Below, piece after piece: positions 24,741 through 33,819 of a stretch of 37,136 nucleotides of DNA. Source of the stretch: Clostridia bacterium (GTDB lineage Bacteria; Bacillota; Clostridia; Christensenellales; Borkfalkiaceae). Numbering within the stretch: position 1 is the stretch's first letter; the number at the start of each line of letters is the position of its first letter. Both the position numbers and the translations under genes were made by a program. The notes below the pieces were generated by a model, which was not told the origin of the DNA, ran no database searches, and was given only the letters and a program-made list of their open reading frames with translations. Location of the stretch: assembly GCA_900769545.1 (NCBI GenBank), contig CAAGGZ010000151.1, positions 1 to 37,136 on the forward strand, in the 5' to 3' direction.

Positions 24741-24764
24741 AGAACGCAGAAAATTCTGCGTTCT
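24741..24764 (-). terminator. Terminator after the GH2 beta-mannosidase gene
   Basis: An inverted repeat AGAACGCAGAA / TTCTGCGTTCT with T-rich flanks on both sides (TTTGTCG on the minus strand, a longer T-run on the plus strand). It follows the stop at 24771 by six bases. Confidence 0.75.
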
Positions 24765-24770
24765 TTTATT

Positions 24771-27173
24771 TTATTTAATATCAAATACCGTCTTAACCGT
24801 TAAATTGGTTGCTTTACCCGCAATAATTTCCACTCTCTTCTTGCCCTTATCCATATCGAAGAAGTTGTCCGACAAAATCAAATCGTCGTTTTCGTTGCTG
24901 ATAAACACATATTTTGCGTACGCGTCCGCCGACACGATGATATGGTCGTCGTGCACTTCCAATTCGATTTTCGGGTCAACGAAATTGAAATGCTTCGGCT
25001 TTGTAAAGAGTACCGTACCAAACGAAACCACTTCGCCGTCTACGATGTACGAATACGATAAATAGTTATTTCTAACGTCCGTCTTATGAAAATCTATTTC
25101 TTCAAGGCTCGCATACGAGAGCGCTTTCACACTAAGTTTTTCGCTCCCCTTTTGCACTTCCGTACCGTCGCAAGCGCAGAGTTTCCATTCCACAATCCCC
25201 TCTACGTCTTTCAACGTTTCGTTGGAGACGAAAATCTTCGCTTTCGTTTCATAGCCGTAATATCTTTCGTCCGTAATATCCTTTCTTGTGGAGTATTCAC
25301 CTGTTTCCTCGCAGGAAATGTGAATGGGCTCGAAAAATCTCTTTGCTTCGTAATGGAGCGCCTTATATCTACCCTTACCGTCAATACTTGCCCAGCTTGC
25401 AACAGGCCAACAGTCGTTCAACTGCCAATACAATGCGCCCATACATCTACCGCGGTTTCTTCTAAAATGCTCCACGCCGTATTTAATCGCCTGCGCCTGC
25501 AAAAGCTGCGAAGCGTACACCAAACAATCCATCTTCGTGGGATAGAGGTAATTCTGTGATAAATAATTGAGAATTTTACCGTTAGCGGAAGCGTTTCTTT
25601 GGTGCAATTCCATCACTCTGCTGAACGGGTTTCTATCCTCGGGCAACGTGAACTCCTCAATCGTTTTCATCGAAGGGAAGGACTGGAAGCCAAATTCACT
25701 CAAAAATCTGAAGAAATGTTTTCTGTATTCGGTAAAAGGAAGATTGCCGTGCCATACCGACCAATAATGGTTGTCCCCCATATTCTCGCACTGTGGCTGG
25801 TCAAAGTTGCCGTAAGAAGACGGCGAGGACGTTACAAACGAGATTTCGGGACAAACTTTTTTCACGATTTGAGGAATGACGTATTCGAACATCGTCAAAT
25901 ACCCTGCCTGTTCTTCCTTTCGCCACCAATTTTCAATCGCCGCCTGTTCTTCGATTTCGTTGTTCCCCGAAATTACGCCGAGACAAGCGTGATGGCGGAT
26001 TCTTTTCAAATTCTGTTCGACTTCTACCGAAATATTTTGATAAAATTCCTCACCAAACGGATAAGACGTACAAGCGAACATCAAGTCCATAAAGACGATG
26101 ATACCCAGTTCGTCGCAGAGCTCGAAGAAATAATCGTGCGGATAAATACCGCCGCCCCAAACGCGAATTGCGTTGAAGTTGGCAAAGAGACAATCCTCCA
26201 ACAGTTTTCTTGTTTTCTCTTTATGAAGCCGAGGCAAAATGTTATCTTCGGGAATATAATCCGCGCCCATAGCAAAGATTTTTACGCCGTTGACTTTATA
26301 ACAGAACTCCTCGCCCCATTCGTCCTTTTCCCTGCTGACAAAGAGCGTTCTCAACCCGATTTTCTTTTCGTTGCAGTCTACTTCCTTACCGTTGACTAAA
26401 CAAGTCGTTACAATGCGATATAAGGGCTGCTTGCCGTAACCGTGAGGCCACCAAAGCTGAGGATTTTTAATCTCCGTTTCCGCGCCGTTTTCCATTGTGG
26501 TTTCTTCGCCGCTGGGCGAAATAATTTTCACGCGCACGTCTGCAGAATTGCTCGTGGAAGCGTTTACATGCACGAATACCTTGCCGTCCTCATGTCTTTG
26601 CAAAATTCTAACGTCGGTAATACGGGGCGTATTGCCGTCGATGAGATAAATATCTTTCCAAATCCCTACGTCGGGAAGCATAGGCCCCCAGTCCCAACCG
26701 AGCATATAGCTCGCCTTGCGAATATAAGAGAACCCGAGCATCGTTGCAGATGAGCCGCTCGTGAGCTCGTTCGCCTCGTGTTTTTCTTTTATGTATGCGT
26801 CTAAAGGAGGAAAAACCGCCTTAATTTCATTTTTTCCGTCCACCAAATACTGTGTAACGTCCAAATAATACGCCCTGTGCATATTGTTCGTATGCGCAAC
26901 GAATTTTCCGTTTATGTAGAGATCGCACAGCGTGTCAATCCCCTCGCAAACAAGCAAAATGATATCCGATTTTTTTGCGTAATCGAATTGTTTTGTGAGC
27001 GTGAACTCCTCGTCCATAATCGCCAAAGATTTCGCTTCGTTGTCTCTGTAAAAAGGATCTTCCATAAGTCCTTCTTCAAGGAGCGTCGCATACACAGAGC
27101 CGGGCATATTCCCTTCTACGTTATATGTTTTGCTTGTAATTTTCCATTTTCCGTTAAGTTCAAATCGTTCCAT
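24771..27173 (-). CDS. GH2 beta-mannosidase
   Basis: An 800-residue retaining beta-mannosidase of family GH2, which removes terminal non-reducing beta-D-mannose in the cytoplasm; no signal peptide. The jelly-roll domain (about 1-180) opens ELNGKWKITSKTYNVEGNMP with PGSVYATLLEEGLMEDPF-like sequence and includes LGWDWGPMLPDVGIWK, the mannosidase signature. Ig-like region about 180-300. Barrel: VWGGGIYPHDYFFELCDELG (338-357), acid/base E406 in SGNNEIEEQ, nucleophile E493 in SEFGFQSFP. GALYWQLNDCWPVASWASID is also typical. The C-terminal beta domain is about 640-800. The gene has its own strong promoter and terminator. It sits directly downstream of the glycan-binding operon, so both probably act on the same substrate class. 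Confidence 0.96.
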   Translation of the reverse strand: MERFELNGKWKITSKTYNVEGNMPGSVYATLLEEGLMEDPFYRDNEAKSLAIMDEEFTLTKQFDYAKKSDIILLVCEGIDTLCDLYINGKFVAHTNNMHRAYYLDVTQYLVDGKNEIKAVFPPLDAYIKEKHEANELTSGSSATMLGFSYIRKASYMLGWDWGPMLPDVGIWKDIYLIDGNTPRITDVRILQRHEDGKVFVHVNASTSNSADVRVKIISPSGEETTMENGAETEIKNPQLWWPHGYGKQPLYRIVTTCLVNGKEVDCNEKKIGLRTLFVSREKDEWGEEFCYKVNGVKIFAMGADYIPEDNILPRLHKEKTRKLLEDCLFANFNAIRVWGGGIYPHDYFFELCDELGIIVFMDLMFACTSYPFGEEFYQNISVEVEQNLKRIRHHACLGVISGNNEIEEQAAIENWWRKEEQAGYLTMFEYVIPQIVKKVCPEISFVTSSPSSYGNFDQPQCENMGDNHYWSVWHGNLPFTEYRKHFFRFLSEFGFQSFPSMKTIEEFTLPEDRNPFSRVMELHQRNASANGKILNYLSQNYLYPTKMDCLVYASQLLQAQAIKYGVEHFRRNRGRCMGALYWQLNDCWPVASWASIDGKGRYKALHYEAKRFFEPIHISCEETGEYSTRKDITDERYYGYETKAKIFVSNETLKDVEGIVEWKLCACDGTEVQKGSEKLSVKALSYASLEEIDFHKTDVRNNYLSYSYIVDGEVVSFGTVLFTKPKHFNFVDPKIELEVHDDHIIVSADAYAKYVFISNENDDLILSDNFFDMDKGKKRVEIIAGKATNLTVKTVFDIK

Positions 27174-27227
27174 ATTACTCCAACCTTAACCATAATTCTA
27201 TGCCTTTAGCCACAAAAGGTGTATATC

Positions 27228-27256
27228 ATTATAGCACATTTATGTAAATCTGTCAA
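27228..27256 (-). promoter_or_regulatory. Sigma-A promoter of the GH2 beta-mannosidase gene
   Basis: TTGACA (27251-27256), 17-nt spacer, TATAAT (27228-27233) on the minus strand: a perfect consensus. The leader is about 50 nt. No cre-like or other operator was confidently seen. Confidence 0.88.
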
Positions 27257-27318
27257 ATTTAGGACAATAGGATTATTAAACAATTTCACTTCAAAGGAGT
27301 ATGTTCATTCCGTGTATA

Positions 27319-27351
27319 TAGGGCGCTTACGATTATCACGCAAGCGCCCTA
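27319..27351 (-). terminator. Hairpin after the 1269-residue secreted-protein gene
   Basis: Stem TAGGGCGCTT / AAGCGCCCTA (10 bp) with a 13-nt loop, 28 bases after the stop at 27380. The minus-strand tail is TATATACACG, poor in U, whereas the plus side has ATTTTCT, so efficiency is uncertain. Confidence 0.6.
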
Positions 27352-27379
27352 TTTTCTAAGATTTATTTACTTTTTGCAA

Positions 27380-30300
27380 TTATTTTTGAACAAACTTTTG
27401 CACTTTCAAGTCAATATTGGTAAACGTAACGTTACCGCCCTGATTTACGTCCGCAATCTTCAACGGACAAATATTGGAAACCGTACCCATTTCAGTGGTC
27501 GTAACACCGTCACCGAGCGACAATACTCCCGCTTTCGTCAACGTCAATTCGATCGTATTGTTTGCAGAGGCTACTACCGTATCCACAATCTGCAATTCCC
27601 CGTTTACTACCTTACAGAAGGAAATCTGCGAAGAAGTGATATACAGGAAGTCTGCGCTGCTCGTTGCAGCGTCTTCACCCAAAATCACAACAAATTCCTT
27701 ATCGGAGTCCATCGTATAGGAGATAGTACCTTTAAGCGAGTCTCTCAAATCCGACAATTCGTATTCTGCGCCGCTGATATAGGAATCCAAGCCATTGATA
27801 ATACTTGCGATATTTTCGATGCTGTTACCGTTACCGCTTTCGCAAATTGACTGCAACTCTCTCTTGCCGTCCGCTTTATGGAACAAACCTGCGCCTGCTC
27901 CCTGCGAGAAATCATCCGTGTAAGTCGTACCGTCTGCCGTAATCGAGAAATCGTCCATATAAACGAGTACGTCTTCCGCCTCAATGCTGCTCTTAGGACA
28001 AATTACAAGATAGAACTGATAAGCCGTCGTGTTGTTGTAGTCGCTAAGCGTGCCTCTATCCGTTCCGTCCAAATACATTTGCATACCGCTTTCGGTGAAT
28101 ACAAATCTGTACTCGTGCCAAGCGTTATCCATAGGGAATTCAAAGGATTGCGCGCTGTAACAGCTCGTATAGCTACCCTTCGATGTAGAAATACCAAGTC
28201 CCCATCTATCCGTCTTGAGTACCGTGTCATCGTACTTCGCCTTGAATGACAATTCACTTACGTTGGAATAGGTATCTTTCAACGCTACGGCGATTACTTC
28301 GTGCGCGCCTACTGCATTTGCCAAAACACCGAGCATTGCAGGCGTTTTACTATCCGACAACTGCAACGTAGAATCATATTTTTCAAAGCCAAACGCGCTT
28401 GCAAGCGAATATTCGGGCGTAAGCAACGAAGTCGTACCGTCGTCAAACGTATCCGTATACGTACCCGTCGAATCGGTAATGGTGAAGTTGTTGAGTTTGA
28501 TAATATCGTTATCCGCAAAAGGAACGCCGTCCACAATGCCGTCACCGGGATTGATACGAATATAGAAATAGTTATTCCCTGCAGGAACAGACCAGGTTCT
28601 CGAACCCGACGCAAGCGTTGCCGTTCCGTTCTCTACGGTAATATCAATATGGTTCCACGCGCCTTTAATCAAATCGTCCAAAATACCCGTACCGCTGTAG
28701 TTATCCGCAAGCGTTGCTCCGAACGCAAAATCGCCAAGCCATTTCCCCGATTGCTTCGCGGAGAATTTAGGCACGTAAATATCAAAGGAAAGCGACTTAA
28801 ACTCGTGTTTATTCTTCGTAACAAACGCCATCTTCGCGCCTTCACAACCCACTGCCTGTTTAAGATCAATCGTCAAGACTGTGTCGCCTTCTGCATAGCT
28901 TGCCGTATTCCCTACAACGCTCAAGCCGTCAAACGTCCCGTCCGTTGTATACAAAGCGTACTGCGTTTCTTCCACGGTCACTTCTGCGCCTGCATTGTAT
29001 TTATAGCTTTCAATACAGTTGAATCGAACCGTGCCCTGACCGCCCATACCTACGAGCTTCAACGCCGTATAATCGCTAATCACTCCAAGACAGTCTACAC
29101 TGCCGTTTACGGAAACAAAAAGTTCCTTCGCTGCCGTTATACTGATAATAAGCGTATTTATCTCTTCCGTCAAAGCAACCGATTCGCCAATCTTAGCTGC
29201 TCCCTTATAATAGGAAACGGAGCTGTTATTTACGTACAAGTATTCGGGCGCGCTTGCCGTTCCGCCGACTACGATGGCAAATTCCTTTTCGCCAACCAAT
29301 GCGTAGTTGATTTTGGTCGTCAATACAACAGCCGAATCGGGCATAATGGAATAGTTGTAAATTTCCGTACCTTTGAGCGCGGCATAATTGCCTTTTGCCA
29401 TGTATTGCGCTACGTCCGCGGATAAAATGTTTGCAAAATTATAGGATTCGTCAATCGATTCCGCCATCGTAACATCTTCGCCGCCGGTAAAGATATTCGC
29501 AACGCCGGACTCAACGCCTGCCGAAGAAGTAATTTCAAAATTACTAATCGTATAGCTGCCGTCCCCTTTTACTTCATGGAAGAACGCAAGATATAAACCC
29601 TTAGTATCCGACAAACTGCCCGTAACGTTCTTCACGTCGCCGTTTTCGGACGTAAACGTTGCCGTAATGCTCTTATCCGCTACGTCGATTTCCGCATGAT
29701 AGGTTACGTTTTTATTAAGCTGCGTCAAATAGTCGATATAACCGCCGACAAAGTTTACGTTTTCGCCGTTGAAATGCTCGTAAACTCGACCAACGTCCCA
29801 CGCGCTACCCGTTGCGTAACCCATCTGGAAACCGCCCCAGTTGGAAGACCCTCCGCTTACGCAAATATCAAAGCTGATATTGCTGATATTGCTGTAAGCA
29901 TTTTTCGAACGAATTGCGTCCAAGCTTTCAATTACATTGGAAATCGTCATCGTTGCAACGTTTGGAGACGCCGCAATCGTGATACCAGGCTCGTTCTTAT
30001 ACGTGATACCGATTTCCGAATCATCCTTCTTAACAAACATACCTTCGTCGTCTGCCGACAAGGATACGTTGTTGAAGTCTTCCACGTAAACGTCGCCCTC
30101 CGACATAATCGTGAAGTCGTCAATTAAAATGGTAGGATTCAAGAACTCTTTTACTGCGCCGATGATGGAGATATAACCGTCAAAAGGCGTTTCGGGCGTA
30201 ATCGTAATTGTTTCCCAATCGTTGTTTTCCGTCGATCTTTGAACGGTCAACATATTGCTATAAATGTCAGCGGCAGCGTAATCTTCAAAGTAATTGATAC

Positions 30301-31189
30301 CCCACCAACCGTAATTGCCGCCATGATCTTCGTCCTGTTTTGCGTCAAACTTCGCCTTGAAGGAAACCTGCGTTACTTGGAAATAGTAATCTTTCGTGTG
30401 AATGCTCAATTCCCCTGCGTCAAAGCCAATGTCATTGAGATTCATAGAAAGCACTTTATTTTCGCCCGTTTCCAAAGCCGTCGAGCCCGTCAACGTCATC
30501 TGCGATAAATCGTAGGTATTGTTTTCCGCATCGTACACCAAGTAATCCGAAACGTTTATTTCCATTTCGGAATCATAATAAATGTACTGCTCGAGCGAAG
30601 CAATTTCTTCATCCGTAAGGTTTGCGTCGTTCTTCACTGCCATCTGCGCAACGTACATAAAGCTTCTTGCGTTGTCGTCAAGGTCAAAGGACGCATACTT
30701 ATAATCAACGCCGTCCGTTACGTAAGCAATAGCAATATACTCTACGGAATAGTCGTTGCTTGCAGACTCCTTAATAGCGGAGGAAATTCTCCACGCTCCA
30801 GGAGCTTCCGCCGTGCCGTTTTCTTCTACGTCCTGATAAGGCTTGCAAATCACGTTGCTGTAACCGCCAACACCCACTTCTGCGTTCAAAACGTCGATAT
30901 AGTCGTTGTTAAACGTATACGTCTCAAGCCAAGTTGCAGGAATAATGAGCATACCATAGTCATAAGCCACGTCGTAATCACTGATTTCTGCCGTGAATTT
31001 CAAGCTGGGGTTCGCAGCGTCTTTTCTAAGGTTTGCCCCAGAGAGCATCACCATCGAAGTCTGCGGATTGAAAGATTCCTCTGCAACTGCTACCGATACA
31101 TGATTCCAACAAAGCGCGCCCACTGTAAAGGAACACAAAGCGGTGAGAGATAAACAAGCTAAAGATAATTTTTTAGATAATTTCTTCAT
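27380..31189 (-). CDS. 1269-residue secreted protein with LamG/concanavalin-like modules
   Basis: The signal peptide is about 1-36 (LSLACLSLTALCSFTVGALC, cleavage after VAVAEE-type sequence). Residues about 45-200 are a domain shared with the 7301-12082 product (SLKF, GMLIIPATWL, VEYIAIAYVTDG, RSFMYVAQMAV). The remainder is beta-rich modules. Each of three ends in a DDFTI-type strand plus a Y-t-D-F linker (about 357-372, 900-916, 1079-1094), as in LamG-like or CBM folds. Two segments (about 636-730 and 1164-1262) are clear internal duplicates. No anchor motif or catalytic site is recognisable. GGAGG precedes the ATG; 17 bases after the InlB-repeat lipoprotein gene. A glycan-binding role is inferred from fold and neighbours. 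Confidence 0.9.
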   Translation of the reverse strand: MKKLSKKLSLACLSLTALCSFTVGALCWNHVSVAVAEESFNPQTSMVMLSGANLRKDAANPSLKFTAEISDYDVAYDYGMLIIPATWLETYTFNNDYIDVLNAEVGVGGYSNVICKPYQDVEENGTAEAPGAWRISSAIKESASNDYSVEYIAIAYVTDGVDYKYASFDLDDNARSFMYVAQMAVKNDANLTDEEIASLEQYIYYDSEMEINVSDYLVYDAENNTYDLSQMTLTGSTALETGENKVLSMNLNDIGFDAGELSIHTKDYYFQVTQVSFKAKFDAKQDEDHGGNYGWWGINYFEDYAAADIYSNMLTVQRSTENNDWETITITPETPFDGYISIIGAVKEFLNPTILIDDFTIMSEGDVYVEDFNNVSLSADDEGMFVKKDDSEIGITYKNEPGITIAASPNVATMTISNVIESLDAIRSKNAYSNISNISFDICVSGGSSNWGGFQMGYATGSAWDVGRVYEHFNGENVNFVGGYIDYLTQLNKNVTYHAEIDVADKSITATFTSENGDVKNVTGSLSDTKGLYLAFFHEVKGDGSYTISNFEITSSAGVESGVANIFTGGEDVTMAESIDESYNFANILSADVAQYMAKGNYAALKGTEIYNYSIMPDSAVVLTTKINYALVGEKEFAIVVGGTASAPEYLYVNNSSVSYYKGAAKIGESVALTEEINTLIISITAAKELFVSVNGSVDCLGVISDYTALKLVGMGGQGTVRFNCIESYKYNAGAEVTVEETQYALYTTDGTFDGLSVVGNTASYAEGDTVLTIDLKQAVGCEGAKMAFVTKNKHEFKSLSFDIYVPKFSAKQSGKWLGDFAFGATLADNYSGTGILDDLIKGAWNHIDITVENGTATLASGSRTWSVPAGNNYFYIRINPGDGIVDGVPFADNDIIKLNNFTITDSTGTYTDTFDDGTTSLLTPEYSLASAFGFEKYDSTLQLSDSKTPAMLGVLANAVGAHEVIAVALKDTYSNVSELSFKAKYDDTVLKTDRWGLGISTSKGSYTSCYSAQSFEFPMDNAWHEYRFVFTESGMQMYLDGTDRGTLSDYNNTTAYQFYLVICPKSSIEAEDVLVYMDDFSITADGTTYTDDFSQGAGAGLFHKADGKRELQSICESGNGNSIENIASIINGLDSYISGAEYELSDLRDSLKGTISYTMDSDKEFVVILGEDAATSSADFLYITSSQISFCKVVNGELQIVDTVVASANNTIELTLTKAGVLSLGDGVTTTEMGTVSNICPLKIADVNQGGNVTFTNIDLKVQKFVQK

Positions 31190-31206
31190 AGTTTCGCCTC
31201 CCTACA

Positions 31207-32217
31207 TCAATATCTGTCCGTGTAGCCGTCGTTCGTGGAGAAGTCCTCTTCCCACTGCGCAATCAAGGACAACCCGTCCAAACGGTTCCAAACCGTGTCG
31301 GTAAATTTTTCGCTGGTTGCGTTACCGTCAGCGTCTGCGATAAACCAACCCAAGAAAATATACCCTACTTTTGTGGGCTTTCCCCAGTTGATTTCTTCAT
31401 CGTAGGCAACGCTCTTCGTCGCATCGTAAGAAGCGCCGTTTCCGTCAAAAGATACCGTAAACGTCATCGGCGTTTCTACCGCCGTAACGGTGATATTTTC
31501 CGCAATATTCGTAAAATCCGTTCTATCCCATTCTACGGTATACCCCGTCTTTGCTACGGGCGTAGGAATATCGCTCAAATCGGAGCCTGCGTCTACCTTC
31601 ATTTCGATAGGCGCCTGACCGTTCTGCACAAAAGTAACCGTAAATGTAGCGTCTTCGATTAAAGTCCAGCTTGCCACAAGCGTTACGTTGCTTGCCGTTT
31701 TCCAAGTACCTGTTTGCGTAACGGCTTTGCCGTCCAACAACCAAGCCGCAAAAGTATGGCCGTCTCTATCGGGCGTTTCGAGCGTATATGTGCTGTCATA
31801 GGTAACTTCCTGCGTTGCATTTGCAACCGTGCCGCCGTTTGCGTCATACGTAACGGTGTATTTATTTGCCGTATACACCGCTTCCACCGTAATATTTTCG
31901 GTGATATTGGAAAGGTCTGCTTCTTCCCAAGCAACCGTATACCCTTCTTTTTCGTTCAACGCAGGGATTTGCGCTTCCGCAACGCTTTCGCCTTCTTTCA
32001 CCGTAATGACAACGTCTTCGCTGCCGCTCTGTACGAACGTTACCCTATAATAAGTAGCTTCCGACGCGCTGTCCGTTGCGCTATCAATATTGCTCTCCGT
32101 AGTGCTTTCACTAACACTTTCGGTGGAGCTTTCCGTAGAAAAAACTCCACACGCAACTGTCAATAAGGACATCGATGAGCAAAGAAGTGTTAATAAGATT
32201 TTCTTAAAATTTCTCAT
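31207..32217 (-). CDS. Lipoprotein with InlB-type B-repeats
   Basis: 336 residues. Signal MRNFKKILLTLLCSSMSLLT with lipobox VAC (C23), then a Ser/Thr/Glu-rich spacer (about 28-55). Two alternating repeat types follow. Type A: TFVQxG..., a GxS..IP segment and GYTVxWxxxDxxNIxENITV. Type B is the classic Listeria-Bacteroides (Flg_new) repeat, with VTYDANGGT / VSFDGNGAS and GxxFxxW. The order is A-B-A-B and ends in LIAQWEEDFS. These repeats are structural stalks or adhesive modules on many surface proteins. The gene sits between the solute-binding lipoprotein (48-base gap) and the 1269-residue secreted protein. Membrane-tethered on the outer face; ligand unknown. Confidence 0.9.
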   Translation of the reverse strand: MRNFKKILLTLLCSSMSLLTVACGVFSTESSTESVSESTTESNIDSATDSASEATYYRVTFVQSGSEDVVITVKEGESVAEAQIPALNEKEGYTVAWEEADLSNITENITVEAVYTANKYTVTYDANGGTVANATQEVTYDSTYTLETPDRDGHTFAAWLLDGKAVTQTGTWKTASNVTLVASWTLIEDATFTVTFVQNGQAPIEMKVDAGSDLSDIPTPVAKTGYTVEWDRTDFTNIAENITVTAVETPMTFTVSFDGNGASYDATKSVAYDEEINWGKPTKVGYIFLGWFIADADGNATSEKFTDTVWNRLDGLSLIAQWEEDFSTNDGYTDRY

Positions 32218-32265
32218 ATTTTTATCCCTTATGCTTTAATATTTTTTCAATGGAGTTGAGCGCGC

Positions 32266-33762
32266 TTACTGACCGATCAATTCCATCCAATCTTCCCATT
32301 GACTCAATACAAAGTTGTAGTCCTGCTGCAAATAGTAATTAGGATCCGTGCTGCCGCCCGACTGGGTGATTTCGGATTCAACTCTCTTACCTCTGGGCCA
32401 CAAACCGCCTTTACCCTTCAATGCCAATGCGTTGTTGGATACGGGAGCGTACAAGTAATGCTGATCCGCCATTTCCAATACGGACTTACCGAAGTCGCCC
32501 ACCTTGGAATACAAAGCAGAGGTCTTGCTTACGTCATACTGGAAAGGTCTTACAGCGTTGGAATACTGCGTGTAAAGCGCACAAGCTTCTTCAGAGGAAA
32601 GATACAAAAGGAAATCTTTTGCCTGTTCCTTATTCGCTGCAGAGGTAGGAATGAAGTAGTATGCTCCGTAGTCTGCCGATACGACTCTCTTATCGTCTTC
32701 CGACGTGAAGGTAGCGGAACGCAAAACCGTACCGTTCTCATCGGAAAGTTCGGGAACAGCAAACATACCCAACTTAGCGGGCATTTCCTTTAAGTACAAC
32801 GCCATTTCGTTTTCAAACCAAGAACCGTTCAACATCATAGCCGCGCTCTTATCAATAACCTTCAATTGCGCAGGCGCGTTGTGGAGGGTTCTCGAATTGT
32901 TGTGCGCATAACCGCCTTCATTCATAGGCATAAAGAAGTCTACCAAGTTTTCAAGCGCAAGGTATTTCGAATCGTAAATCGAACCTGCGGAATTTGTTTC
33001 CATTGCATAAGTTTCAGGGCTGGAAAATTCATAGAATTTGTCCATATTTTGAATACCCTCGTACTGGCTAATCCAGTTTTCCGTTGCGAAATACAAATAA
33101 CCTTCCGCATCCGAGCACCATACGATGGGAGCTACCGAATTGTTCGTATCTGCAAGAATCTGGTCGCACAATGCTTTCAATTCTGCCGTCGTCGTAGGAA
33201 TTTGCCAACCGTATTGTTCGAACAATTCAATATTATAAATGAACCCCGTAAGGCTGGTATATTCGGGTACTGCATAAATCCTATCGTTAATCTTCATAGA
33301 GTCAGCCGCGCTGCCCGTCATACTCTCAAGCATCGTTCTGCCATCAATCGTCTGCTGCGCGCAAAGGTCGGTCAAATCTTCCAACCAACCGTTAGAATGC
33401 CACGTCTTCAAAATGTTACCGTACGGATAGGAATAAATATCTGCAACACCTTGGTTTGCTGCCAAGTTATTCGACGTCGTGCTCGTAATCTGTCTGTTGG
33501 GAATAAGCTCAATCTGTACGTCAGGATTGCGCTCCATATAACCGTTTGCAACTGCAATGTAGGGGTCGTTACCGAAACCTGCCTGCAAATATTCAAAGGA
33601 GACTTTCTTGGTTGCGCCTTCGTTGGTTTTCAAGACAAGCTCGTCTCTTTCGTCGCCGCCGCCGTCACCCATACCGCTATTGTCGCCGCCTCCGCAAGCC
33701 ACGAAAGACAAGGAAAGGATAGATGCCATAACCAAACTGAGTATTTTAGAAGTCTTTTTCAT
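32266..33762 (-). CDS. ABC-type extracellular solute-binding lipoprotein (sugar family)
   Basis: 498 residues. Signal plus lipobox SLSFVAC (C23) followed by a Gly/Asp-rich linker. The mature part has the family 1 sugar-binding fold: IAVANGYMERNPDVQIELIP (about 72-91), a GVADIYSYPYGN ligand-loop region, WLEDLTDL, then RIYAVPEYTSLTGFIYNIEL, and a C-terminal TSAANKEQAKDFLLYLSSEE motif. This binds oligosaccharide or sugar outside the membrane and feeds an ABC importer. No permease or ATPase genes for it are in the window. AGAGGTG precedes the start. It lies 57 bases after the glycosidase-like lipoprotein gene, with a possible weak internal promoter. Confidence 0.93.
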   Translation of the reverse strand: MKKTSKILSLVMASILSLSFVACGGGDNSGMGDGGGDERDELVLKTNEGATKKVSFEYLQAGFGNDPYIAVANGYMERNPDVQIELIPNRQITSTTSNNLAANQGVADIYSYPYGNILKTWHSNGWLEDLTDLCAQQTIDGRTMLESMTGSAADSMKINDRIYAVPEYTSLTGFIYNIELFEQYGWQIPTTTAELKALCDQILADTNNSVAPIVWCSDAEGYLYFATENWISQYEGIQNMDKFYEFSSPETYAMETNSAGSIYDSKYLALENLVDFFMPMNEGGYAHNNSRTLHNAPAQLKVIDKSAAMMLNGSWFENEMALYLKEMPAKLGMFAVPELSDENGTVLRSATFTSEDDKRVVSADYGAYYFIPTSAANKEQAKDFLLYLSSEEACALYTQYSNAVRPFQYDVSKTSALYSKVGDFGKSVLEMADQHYLYAPVSNNALALKGKGGLWPRGKRVESEITQSGGSTDPNYYLQQDYNFVLSQWEDWMELIGQ

Positions 33763-33776
33763 GTTTCACCTCTTAT

Positions 33777-33804
33777 ATAATAAATATTTTTATTTTTTTG
33801 CCAA
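33777..33804 (-). promoter_or_regulatory. Possible internal promoter before the solute-binding protein gene
   Basis: TTGGCA (33799-33804), 16-nt A-rich spacer, TATTAT (33777-33782) on the minus strand. It could give extra expression of the binding protein, but the region is so AT-rich that a chance match is plausible. Confidence 0.3.
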
Positions 33805-33819
33805 TGATTACACAAATTC

